DNA of 6,464 nucleotides from Anaerolineae bacterium (lineage in GTDB: Bacteria; Chloroflexota; Anaerolineae; Aggregatilineales; Phototrophicaceae): positions 1-6,464 of the forward strand of contig JALONZ010000116.1 of assembly GCA_025454675.1 (NCBI GenBank). Reading direction: 5' to 3'. Each line of letters starts with the position of its first letter. Position 1 is the stretch's first letter. The position numbers were made by a program, and so were the translations under genes. The notes beneath the pieces are model-generated. The model saw only the letters and a program-made list of their open reading frames with translations, did not search any database and was not told where the DNA came from. This document shows positions 1-5,838 of the stretch, piece after piece.

Positions 1-96
1 AATATTTGCAAACAACTCATGCAAGACATCAACTTTCCTCTGCAATTAAGTAGAGGTGTTCCGAAGCAATTTGCACTTTCATTCACTCCTCAACGT

Positions 97-126
97 TTGA
101 CATGTAAAGCAATTCTTCTGTGTAAC
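97..126 (+). promoter_or_regulatory. Candidate sigma-70-type promoter of the cold-shock gene
   Basis: A perfect -35 hexamer TTGACA lies at 97-102. A moderate -10 hexamer TGTAAC (4 of 6 consensus positions) lies at 121-126, with 18 bases between them. Transcription would begin near 132-134 and leave an untranslated leader of roughly 70 bases before the start codon at 204. That is inference from consensus matching only; the -10 box is weak. Confidence 0.45.
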
Positions 127-177
127 AAGTAAAAAGATGAACGCATTTGTAAGTGTAAATACCACAATTTTTCGGTT

Positions 178-202
178 TTATTTAGCACAGGAGCTAAAAT
201 AA
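178..202 (+). promoter_or_regulatory. Hairpin presenting the Shine-Dalgarno sequence of the cold-shock gene
   Basis: TTTAGC (181-186) pairs perfectly with GCTAAA (193-198) around the six-base loop ACAGGA (187-192). With base 199 bulged, ATT-type pairs extend the stem (178-180 with 200-202). The Shine-Dalgarno sequence AGGAG (189-193) sits almost wholly in the loop, 10 bases before the ATG at 204. An AU-rich stem next to the start codon with its ribosome site in the loop suggests temperature-responsive translation. The pairing is seen in the sequence; the regulatory role is inferred. Confidence 0.45.
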
Positions 203-203
203 C

Positions 204-422
204 ATGGCACAACGTATTCAAGGTGAAGTGAAGTGGTTTAATGCGGAAAAAGGTTATGGTTTCATCAAGCATGATGGTGGTAAAGATGTGTTCGTTCACT
301 TCTCTGCCATTAGTAGCAATGGCTACAAATCGCTTGACGAAGGCGAACAAGTCGAATTTGAAATCACACAAGGCGCAAAAGGCGAACAAGCCGCCAACGT
401 CATCAAGACTGGTCGTCGCTAA
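204..422 (+). CDS. csp: Cold-shock protein, CspA family (single cold-shock domain)
   Basis: This encodes a 72-residue single-domain cold-shock protein, the usual length for the family. Such proteins are small OB-fold barrels that bind single-stranded RNA and DNA in the cytoplasm and keep mRNA unstructured, often but not always induced by cold. The sequence shows GEVKWFNAEKGYGFI near the N-terminus, with RNP1 (KGYGFI, residues 16-21) and RNP2 (VFVHF, residues 29-33). The nucleic-acid-stacking aromatics W11, F12, F20, F30, H32 and F33 are all present, and the C-terminal GEQAANVIK strand is typical. The ATG at 204 is preceded by AGGAG at 189-193. The gene stands alone, between its own promoter and a strong terminator. 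The family is certain. Which paralogue it is, and whether it is cold-inducible or constitutive, cannot be told from the protein. Confidence 0.97.
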   Translation: MAQRIQGEVKWFNAEKGYGFIKHDGGKDVFVHFSAISSNGYKSLDEGEQVEFEITQGAKGEQAANVIKTGRR

Positions 423-438
423 AATTCACGAATCATCC

Positions 439-474
439 ACAAACAAGGGCATAAAAAGCCCTTGTTTGTTATTT
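439..474 (+). terminator. Rho-independent terminator of the cold-shock gene
   Basis: A perfect 12-bp stem (439-450 with 458-469) encloses a 7-base A-rich loop (451-457). The stem is followed by a short U-rich stretch (TATTT, 470-474). It begins 17 bases after the stop codon. The U-tract is short and interrupted by an A, but the right arm is itself T-rich, so the structure should end the transcript efficiently. Confidence 0.88.
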
Positions 475-551
475 CCCCCCTCTCATAAATATCCCCCATC
501 ACAGTTTCGTCCATACAAGTAATCATTTTGGACTTGCGCCTACCATCTATC

Positions 552-560
552 TGCTATAAT
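552..560 (+). promoter_or_regulatory. Extended -10 promoter of the MBL-fold gene
   Basis: TGC followed by a perfect TATAAT (555-560) forms an extended -10 element. No good -35 lies at the right spacing: ACTTGC (532-537) would be 17 bases away but is a poor match. Extended -10 promoters can work with weak -35 boxes. The predicted start of transcription is near 567, leaving a leader of about 40 bases. Confidence 0.6.
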
Positions 561-606
561 GTGTAATATCAAATTGGTAAATAGCACGCACTAAGGCGTA
601 TGGATT

Positions 607-1365
607 ATGGCTCGGATTATCATCTTAGGGTCGGCGGCGGCGGTTAATGATGCCCAACACGACTATACTCATATTCTCCTCATTGGCGATAAAGGCACCC
701 CTGTCCTGATTGATGCAGGGTCAAATCCATTAGGAAAGATTAAAGATTTAGGCGTGGACGATGAAGATTTGCGCGATGTCGTCCTCACGCATTTCCACCC
801 CGACCATGTATCGGGTGTGCCAAATATGTTGATGCACATGTGGTTATTGGGCAGGCAATCCCCCTTGCGCTTTTATGGCTTACACCATTGTATCAATCGG
901 GTTGAGGATATGATGAGCAGTTTTGGCTGGCAAGAATTCCCCAATTTTTATAACACCACTTTTCATCGCATTAGTGAACGCGATGAAGCACGGGTGCTGG
1001 AAAATGATGAGTTTCTCATCACATCATGGACAGTTAAGCATTTTGTGCCGACCATCGGCTTGCGAATTGTCAATAAAATTTCGGGCAAAGTCATGGCATA
1101 TAGTTGCGATACCGAACCCACGCCCAATTTATATAAATTGGCACAAGGCGCAGATTTGCTCATTCACGAGGCGGCGGGTCCGCCACCCGGACATAGCACA
1201 GCTTTACAAGCGGGTCAGGTTGCAACCGCCGTTGGCGCAAAATCATTGTATTTGATTCATTATCAAGTGTGGAATACCGACCCTACCCCACTGGTAGGCG
1301 AGGCGGCGCAAGCCTATGATGGCGACATTATCTTGTGCAAAGATTTTGATGAATTTGAATTTTGA
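607..1365 (+). CDS. MBL-fold metallo-hydrolase, RNase Z-like metal site
   Basis: This is a 252-residue metallo-beta-lactamase-fold hydrolase, predicted to be soluble and to bind two metal ions, most likely zinc. The signature HFHPDH spans residues 62-67 (H62, H64, D66, H67). Further ligand-type residues follow in RNase Z order: H145 in VKHFVPTIGLRI, D168 in YSCDTEP, H196 in PGHST and H218 in LIHY. H187 in LIHEA matches the RNase Z 'HEA' strand. In RNase Z these correspond to the third-motif His, the bridging Asp, the catalytic His and the last zinc-binding His. The protein is shorter than RNase Z (about 300 residues) and shows no exosite arm with the GP-rich motif used to grip tRNA. I therefore call it a relative, not the tRNA 3'-processing enzyme; arylsulfatase-like or other phosphodiester or ester hydrolases are alternatives. 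The ATG at 607 has a weak AAGG at 593-596. An ATG at 600 is in another frame. Its substrate is unknown. Confidence 0.88.
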   Translation: MARIIILGSAAAVNDAQHDYTHILLIGDKGTPVLIDAGSNPLGKIKDLGVDDEDLRDVVLTHFHPDHVSGVPNMLMHMWLLGRQSPLRFYGLHHCINRVEDMMSSFGWQEFPNFYNTTFHRISERDEARVLENDEFLITSWTVKHFVPTIGLRIVNKISGKVMAYSCDTEPTPNLYKLAQGADLLIHEAAGPPPGHSTALQAGQVATAVGAKSLYLIHYQVWNTDPTPLVGEAAQAYDGDIILCKDFDEFEF

Positions 1366-1366
1366 G

Positions 1367-1576
1367 CTAAAACACAGCAACTTCATGTTCAACAGCAATA
1401 ACCGCATGAATAAATTGAACGCCTTCACGCGCAGGCATCATCTCGTACACTTCAACCACCCGAAACACCCGTGACCCCACTTTGACACGCATCCCCACTT
1501 GGGGCATGTGTGATTCATTTTTTATTGCACCCGGAATATTGCCCCCTTGCACCACATAACTCACTTTATAAACCAT
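1367..1576 (-). CDS. Small conserved-looking hypothetical protein, possible SH3-like barrel
   Basis: This encodes about 69 residues, beginning MVYKVSYVVQGGNIPGAI. The first part reads as a beta strand plus a turn. The rest (VGMRVKVGSRVFRVVEVYEMMPAREGVQFIHAVI) alternates hydrophobic and polar residues with turns at glycines, as in a small SH3-like or double-strand barrel. I do not recognise a named family. The frame stays open upstream to a TTG codon at 1601-1603. I prefer the ATG at 1574-1576, because AAGGA lies 8 bases before it; an ATG two codons earlier overlaps that ribosome site. The protein has no signal peptide, membrane segment or catalytic motif. It converges with the MBL-fold gene with one base between the two stop codons and no terminator between them, so transcripts from the two genes would read into each other. 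The protein-like composition makes it probably real; the function is unknown. Confidence 0.6.
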   Translation of the reverse strand: MVYKVSYVVQGGNIPGAIKNESHMPQVGMRVKVGSRVFRVVEVYEMMPAREGVQFIHAVIAVEHEVAVF

Positions 1577-1616
1577 ACCCATCTTCCTTAACTCAATCTG
1601 CAAGGATGGTGAAGTT

Positions 1617-1646
1617 TTTATGCAACAAATATTTTTTTGATGTTAA
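1617..1646 (-). promoter_or_regulatory. Candidate promoter for the small minus-strand gene
   Basis: On the minus strand, TTAACA (1641-1646, 5 of 6 matches to the -35 consensus) lies 18 bases from CATAAA (1617-1622, 4 of 6 matches to the -10 consensus). Transcription would start near 1609, about 30 bases before the preferred ATG. The -35 box coincides with the left arm of the inverted repeat at 1641-1668. The support is consensus matching in AT-rich DNA, so it is modest. Confidence 0.35.
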
Positions 1647-1668
1647 AATGATGTTACCTGCTTTAACA
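1641..1668. promoter_or_regulatory. Perfect 7-bp inverted repeat in the lon upstream region, possible operator
   Basis: TGTTAAA (1641-1647) and its exact reverse complement TTTAACA (1662-1668) are separated by 14 bases, so the half-site centres are 21 bp apart, about two helical turns. A third copy of TGTTAAA in the same orientation as the left arm lies at 1761-1767, inside a possible weak lon promoter (TTGTTA at 1760-1765, TAGATT at 1784-1789). The spacing suits a dimeric repressor, but short AT-rich repeats arise easily by chance. It matches neither the CIRCE (HrcA) nor the CtsR operator. Confidence 0.3.
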
Positions 1669-1798
1669 CCTTATTTTTATGATAATGAAAACTGCACCAA
1701 AAGGCAACAAACCTTCAAAACTTGGCAATTTCTAACTAATATTTTACAGATGTGTGTTATTGTTAAAATTGTATTGTCAAACATAGATTGTAGGTTTT

Positions 1799-4297
1799 AT
1801 GAACAAATTCAATAATCTATTCTTTTCACCAGATGACACATTTGAACAAGCTGATGAGGATGTATTGCCCGTCCTGCCAGATGCGTTACCAATTTTGCCA
1901 TTGCGCGGGCTGGTGGCATATCCACAAACGGCTGTGCCACTCACCGTTGGACAACCGCGTAGCATTGCGCTGATTGACTCTACCATGAGCAAGCACCGCC
2001 TGATTGGGTTATTCACATCCCAAAAACCGGAACTCGATACCCCTGCCCCAGAGGATATTTATCAAATTGGGGTGTTGGCATATATCCAACGCATCTTCCG
2101 CGCCCCAGATGGCACGATTCGTATTCTCGTGCAATGCCAAGCACGTATTCGCATTGATAGCTACATCGAGCATGAGCCGTTCCTCACCGCCAAAGTGAGT
2201 TATGAGCCGGAATCGGTCGAGACGAATTTAGAGACCGAAGCCCTCATGCGTACCATCACCGACCAATTTAGTCGGTTAGCCGATTTGCTCCCCAATATCC
2301 CCAGCGAATTGGTCAACTCGGCGCTCAATACCACCGACCCCCTGCAATTGGTCTATGCCATCTCCACTTATGTGCGGATGGATTTAGACAAGGCACAAGC
2401 CATCCTCGAAGATAACTCGGCAGAGAGTAAATTACGCCGTTTATCCGATATTATGGCGAAAGAATTGGATGTTTTGGAATTGGGGCGCAAAATCCAATCC
2501 GAAGCCCAATCCGAGATGGAAAAGACCCAACGCGATTATTATCTGCGTGAGCAACTGAAAGCCATTCAACGCGAATTGGGCGAAAGTGATGACCAACAAG
2601 TCGAGGTCGAAGAATTCCGTGACAAAATCGAAGGCATGGGAATGCCAGAAGAGGCATATAAAGAGGCGAAACGCGAATTAGACCGCCTGTCACGCCTGCC
2701 CATCTCATCCGCCGAGTACGGTGTCATCCGCACGTATTTGGATTGGATGGTCAGTTTGCCCTGGGAAAAACGGTCAGATGATAACCTCGATATTTTGAAT
2801 GCGCGTAAGGTGTTGGATGAAGACCATTACGGACTTAAAGACATCAAAGAACGCATTTTAGAATATTTAGCGGTGCGGAAAATCAAAAAAGACCGCGCCA
2901 AAGATTTTGAATCCACCCCTCAAGATTATTTGCGGAAAGACCGCTTAGGCGCAATTTTGTGCTTCGTGGGACCGCCCGGTGTCGGCAAAACATCACTCGG
3001 TGCGTCTATTGCGCGGGCGATGGGGCGCAAATTCATCCGCATGAGTTTGGGCGGGATTCGGGATGAAAGCGAAATTCGCGGGTTCAGACGTACCTATATT
3101 GGCGCGTTGCCCGGTCGTATTTTGCAAACCCTGCGCCGTGTGGAAACACGCAACCCGATTATCATGTTGGATGAAATTGATAAATTGGGGCGCGATTTCC
3201 GTGGCGACCCCGCCGCCGCCCTGCTAGAGGTGTTAGACCCTGAGCAAAATTCGGAATTCCGTGACCATTATTTGGATGTGGCATTCGATTTGAGCGAGGT
3301 GTTATTCATCACCACCGCCAACGATTTAGACACAATTCCCGGTCCGCTATTAGACCGTATGGAAGTGATTAAACTCAGTGGCTACACCGAATTGGAAAAA
3401 TTGGCGATTGCCTCGCAATATTTGGTCAGACGGCAAATTCGTGAAAACGGGTTGCATCCACAAGAAATTGAATATACCGAAGAAGCCTTGCTAGAAATCA
3501 TCCGTGATTATACCCGCGAAGCAGGTGTCCGCACCTTAGAACGCGAAATTGGGCGCGTGGCGCGTAAAGTCGTGACCAAAATCGCGTCAGGTGAGCTGGA
3601 AAAACACATCATCACCAAAGATGTGGCGCGGGAATATTTGGGCAATCCTAAATATGGGTATCGCACCGATATTGATGACCGTTCCGATATTCCGGGTATC
3701 GCCACAGGTTTGGCATGGACACCAGTCGGTGGCGATGTGTTATTCATCGAAGCCACGCGCATGACAGGGAGCAAAGGCTTTCAAATCACAGGGCAATTGG
3801 GTGATGTGATGCAAGAAAGCGCCAAACTTGCCCTCAGTTACATCCGCGCCAAAGCAGGAACCTTGGGCATTGATGGTGAATTCTATACCAATAGCGATAT
3901 TCATATCCATGTGCCAGAAGGCGCTGTCCCCAAAGATGGACCTTCGGCGGGTGTGACACTCACAGTCGCGTTGGCATCATTACTCACCAACCGCCCCACC
4001 AAACGCAATGTCGCCATGACGGGTGAAATCACCCTACAAGGCAAAATATTGGCTGTTGGCGGGATTAAAGACAAAGTGTTGGCGGCGCATCGGCTTGGCG
4101 TAGATACCGTGATTTTGCCCCGCAAAAATAAGAGTGACTTGGATGATGTGCCAGAAGAAGTACGTAAGGCGCTCACCTTCATCTTGGTGGACGATATTGA
4201 TACGGCATTGGATGCGGCGTTATTGCCTGCTACCACGCCGATGATAACAACACCGCCCCCCGTGCCAAAGGCAGAAATTCAGCCACCGGCGCATTAA
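1799..4297 (+). CDS. lon: ATP-dependent protease Lon (LonA type)
   Basis: This is a complete 832-residue LonA, the cytoplasmic ring-forming AAA+ protease that unfolds and degrades damaged and selected regulatory proteins. The N-terminal LON substrate-recognition domain starts around residue 29 (LPILPLRGLVAYP) and runs to about 225. A charged, helical, coiled-coil-like segment follows to about 300. The AAA+ module has Walker A GPPGVGKTS (391-399, K397), pore-loop Y433 in RRTYIGALPGR, Walker B MLDEIDK (456-462, D458/E459) and sensor-2 R578. The protease domain has catalytic S716 in PKDGPSAG and K759 in GGIKDKVLAAH, 43 residues apart as in the Escherichia coli Ser-Lys dyad. It has no membrane segment, which excludes LonB. 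Two additions are seen: an acidic stretch near the N-terminus and a proline-rich tail of about 26 residues at the C-terminus. The ATG at 1799 has only AGG (1792-1794) four bases upstream, so the ribosome site is weak. The gene is monocistronic and converges with the exported-protein gene. Confidence 0.98.
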   Translation: MNKFNNLFFSPDDTFEQADEDVLPVLPDALPILPLRGLVAYPQTAVPLTVGQPRSIALIDSTMSKHRLIGLFTSQKPELDTPAPEDIYQIGVLAYIQRIFRAPDGTIRILVQCQARIRIDSYIEHEPFLTAKVSYEPESVETNLETEALMRTITDQFSRLADLLPNIPSELVNSALNTTDPLQLVYAISTYVRMDLDKAQAILEDNSAESKLRRLSDIMAKELDVLELGRKIQSEAQSEMEKTQRDYYLREQLKAIQRELGESDDQQVEVEEFRDKIEGMGMPEEAYKEAKRELDRLSRLPISSAEYGVIRTYLDWMVSLPWEKRSDDNLDILNARKVLDEDHYGLKDIKERILEYLAVRKIKKDRAKDFESTPQDYLRKDRLGAILCFVGPPGVGKTSLGASIARAMGRKFIRMSLGGIRDESEIRGFRRTYIGALPGRILQTLRRVETRNPIIMLDEIDKLGRDFRGDPAAALLEVLDPEQNSEFRDHYLDVAFDLSEVLFITTANDLDTIPGPLLDRMEVIKLSGYTELEKLAIASQYLVRRQIRENGLHPQEIEYTEEALLEIIRDYTREAGVRTLEREIGRVARKVVTKIASGELEKHIITKDVAREYLGNPKYGYRTDIDDRSDIPGIATGLAWTPVGGDVLFIEATRMTGSKGFQITGQLGDVMQESAKLALSYIRAKAGTLGIDGEFYTNSDIHIHVPEGAVPKDGPSAGVTLTVALASLLTNRPTKRNVAMTGEITLQGKILAVGGIKDKVLAAHRLGVDTVILPRKNKSDLDDVPEEVRKALTFILVDDIDTALDAALLPATTPMITTPPPVPKAEIQPPAH

Positions 4298-4320
4298 ATA
4301 TTTTCAATCCATTGGTTGTA

Positions 4321-4342
4321 GGGGCTTGCCATGGCAAGCCCC
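4321..4342. repeat. Perfect 22-bp palindrome downstream of lon
   Basis: GGGGCTTGCCA (4321-4331) is followed directly by its exact reverse complement (4332-4342), with CCATGG at the centre. As RNA it would form a 9-bp GC-rich stem with a CATG loop. GTTG (4315-4318) and CAAC (4351-4354) could add an outer stem. No U-tract follows, so it is not a canonical terminator, although it starts 23 bases after the lon stop and may protect the 3' end. It resembles dispersed palindromic repeats seen in many bacterial genomes. Confidence 0.8.
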
Positions 4343-4376
4343 ATGCGTAGCAACTTAACAATAAAATTGCTTTTTG

Positions 4377-4483
4377 ACCTCACCCCCCTGCCCCCTCTCC
4401 AATTTGGAGAGGGGGAGAAAATCAATTTTTCTAACAGGTGTGAAGCCCCTCTCCGTTTGGGAGAGAGGATTTAGGGGTGAGGT
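4377..4483. repeat. 107-bp element with terminal inverted repeats and internal hairpins (MITE/REP-like)
   Basis: The ends are exact 10-bp inverted repeats: ACCTCACCCC (4377-4386) and GGGGTGAGGT (4474-4483). Inside lie three hairpins. The first is a perfect 10-bp stem CCCCCTCTCC/GGAGAGGGGG (4391-4400 with 4406-4415, loop AATTT). The second is a small stem AGAAAA/TTTTCT (4416-4421 with 4427-4432). The third is an imperfect stem CTCTCC/GGAGAG (4449-4454 with 4460-4465) extended past one mismatch. The left and right halves read as two diverged inverted copies of one unit: terminal motif, short spacer, C-rich stem, loop, G-rich stem. The element has no coding capacity. It ends 7 bases before the stop codon of the exported-protein gene and may serve as a two-way transcription barrier. 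No clear target-site duplication is seen. Confidence 0.7.
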
Positions 4484-4490
4484 TATGACT

Positions 4491-5681
4491 TCATTTCCAC
4501 GTCAATACATATTTTCCGCGTGCCGTTTGTGATGTCGCTGTATACATCACCGTCTGACCACCAATCACCAACACATCGGCATGACCCACACCCCAATTAT
4601 CGGTCATATCCATGATGATTGGATTTTGCGGATATTTTTCCCATGCCCCATCAATCTGATTGCCGACAGACCGCGCCAACCCTAACCCAAATTGGTTATC
4701 ACGCCCAAATTCCAATTCACTGGGTCCGCGAATCCCCTCATAAAATAAATAATAATGCTCCCCGACTTTGAGAATTTCGGCAGAACTCACATACCGAAAA
4801 TCGAAATAAGGGTTGGCATCCGCGCCAAAAACCGACACATCGCCATAAGTCGGCGCACCACTGAATAATGGGTCGGTGTTGCATCGGCGCAATTGCCCCA
4901 AATCACCATGTTTATCGCCATAATAACAGCGCATATTGGATGGCGCAGACCCCGATGCCACAAATACATAAATCATATCGCCTTCGATATAAATACCGGG
5001 TGGCGCACCAACCAAACAATCTTCAAGTTGTCCGCGAATATTGGGATGCACACCGATGCGCTCGGTTGCACTACAGGCGGATAAACTGCTGGGATATGTT
5101 CCACCAGGGGTAAGCAAATAACGCCAATCTGACCACACCAATCCATCTTCAGAACGGCGCAAAATCACTTGCGAATGCCATTCATACGCCATATACCACA
5201 TCTCACCATCAAAAGCCACGCGCGGATATTGTTGCGCCGCGGCGCGGGTATTGTGAATCGTAACACCGTGATGGTCGCGCTGGTCACTGCATGGGCATTG
5301 CGTACATGGAATAAGACATACTCGACTGGCGAGTGAAAATTGTTCACCCCCGTCATCACTATCCCAAACGGTTAAACATCCGGGAAAGGCGACAGGCTCG
5401 CCACAGGAATCGAGGATGCGCGCCGATTGATAACTGGCGTGCAAATACGACCGATAATTCCCCGCCCCAAAGTAAATCGTATCACTCTCGCCAATGGGCA
5501 AACCAACATCTTCGCTGACCATCACCCAATCAGCCCGACCATCCCAAAAATCATCTAAGGTGGGGTGAATTACAGGTTGCGGATTATCCCACAAAATCAC
5601 AATATCTTGATTATCGCGTTGTGGGATATAATTCAATATAATAAGGCACAGCACACACATGAAAATGGGCAGTTTAGGCAT
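4491..5681 (-). CDS. Probable exported cysteine-rich beta-propeller protein with Asp-box motifs, function unknown
   Basis: This encodes 396 residues. A very short N-terminus with one lysine (MPKLP) leads into a hydrophobic segment (residues 6-19, IFMCVLCLIILNYI), which is a signal peptide or membrane anchor. No lipobox and no clear cleavage site are seen. Residues 108-115 (SDDGGEQF) fit the Asp-box SxDxGxxF/W exactly, and SEDGLVW (177-183) is a one-residue-shorter variant. Asp-boxes occur in sialidase-like and other beta-propellers. Later strands such as YIEGDMIYVFVASG, KVGEHYYLFYEG and VIGGQTVMYTATS look like propeller blades of the kind found in GH32/43/130-like sugar-acting proteins. The part after the anchor has ten cysteines (93, 102, 122, 126, 129, 131, 203, 222, 252, 267), four of them clustered at 122-131, consistent with disulfides outside the cytoplasm. 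Acidic residues in conserved-looking spots (D281, E302, E315, D369) are candidate catalytic positions, but this is a guess. The ATG at 5681 follows AAGGTG at good spacing. I cannot assign a family or substrate. Confidence 0.85.
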   Translation of the reverse strand: MPKLPIFMCVLCLIILNYIPQRDNQDIVILWDNPQPVIHPTLDDFWDGRADWVMVSEDVGLPIGESDTIYFGAGNYRSYLHASYQSARILDSCGEPVAFPGCLTVWDSDDGGEQFSLASRVCLIPCTQCPCSDQRDHHGVTIHNTRAAAQQYPRVAFDGEMWYMAYEWHSQVILRRSEDGLVWSDWRYLLTPGGTYPSSLSACSATERIGVHPNIRGQLEDCLVGAPPGIYIEGDMIYVFVASGSAPSNMRCYYGDKHGDLGQLRRCNTDPLFSGAPTYGDVSVFGADANPYFDFRYVSSAEILKVGEHYYLFYEGIRGPSELEFGRDNQFGLGLARSVGNQIDGAWEKYPQNPIIMDMTDNWGVGHADVLVIGGQTVMYTATSQTARGKYVLTWK

Positions 5682-5785
5682 AAAACACCTTCATTCTTGT
5701 ATCAACTTGTTAAAGAAACTTGCCGAATAGCCTCAAATGTGCCATAGTTAGGCAGGTTCTATCAATATCCGCATGTGGGATTTTG

Positions 5786-5794
5786 TGTTATAAT
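5786..5794 (+). promoter_or_regulatory. Extended -10 promoter of the TPR gene
   Basis: TGT followed by a perfect TATAAT (5789-5794) makes an extended -10 element, of the same design as the one before the MBL-fold gene. The -35 position (5766-5771, TATCCG) is a poor match. Transcription would start near 5801, about 38 bases before the ATG. It lies in the 157-bp divergent gap. I found only weak candidates for the opposite promoter, such as TTGAGG with a TTTAAC-like -10 on the minus strand. Confidence 0.55.
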
Positions 5795-5838
5795 TCTGTG
5801 ATAAAAGGCGTGGCGAAGCGATAGGTAAAAATAAGTTT

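Noticed and set aside
37..56. CCTCT/AGAGG stem-loop as a terminator of an upstream gene
   Set aside because: The stem is only 5 bp with a 10-base loop and no U-tract follows.
29..82. Minus-strand 17-codon frame after GAGGAG (MKVQIASEHLYLIAEES), a possible leader peptide
   Set aside because: The SD-to-ATG distance is only about three bases, and no downstream gene on that strand is visible for it to control.
1..132. Plus-strand frame open from the window edge to a TAA at 130-132 (43 codons), possible end of an upstream gene
   Set aside because: The residues do not look like a protein terminus of any family, the -35 of the cold-shock gene lies inside it, and 43 open codons are not rare by chance.
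90..389. Minus-strand 99-codon open frame opposite the cold-shock gene
   Set aside because: It is the antisense shadow of a certain gene, with a protein of no recognisable pattern.
1510..1815. Plus-strand 101-codon frame across the gap before lon
   Set aside because: It overlaps the small minus-strand gene and the AT-rich promoter gap, its composition is not protein-like (many C, F, Y, N), and it has no ribosome site.
4391..4430. First hairpin of the repeat element as an intrinsic terminator for lon
   Set aside because: The run of five Ts is 10 bases past the stem rather than directly after it, so it is not a standard terminator; a barrier role remains possible.
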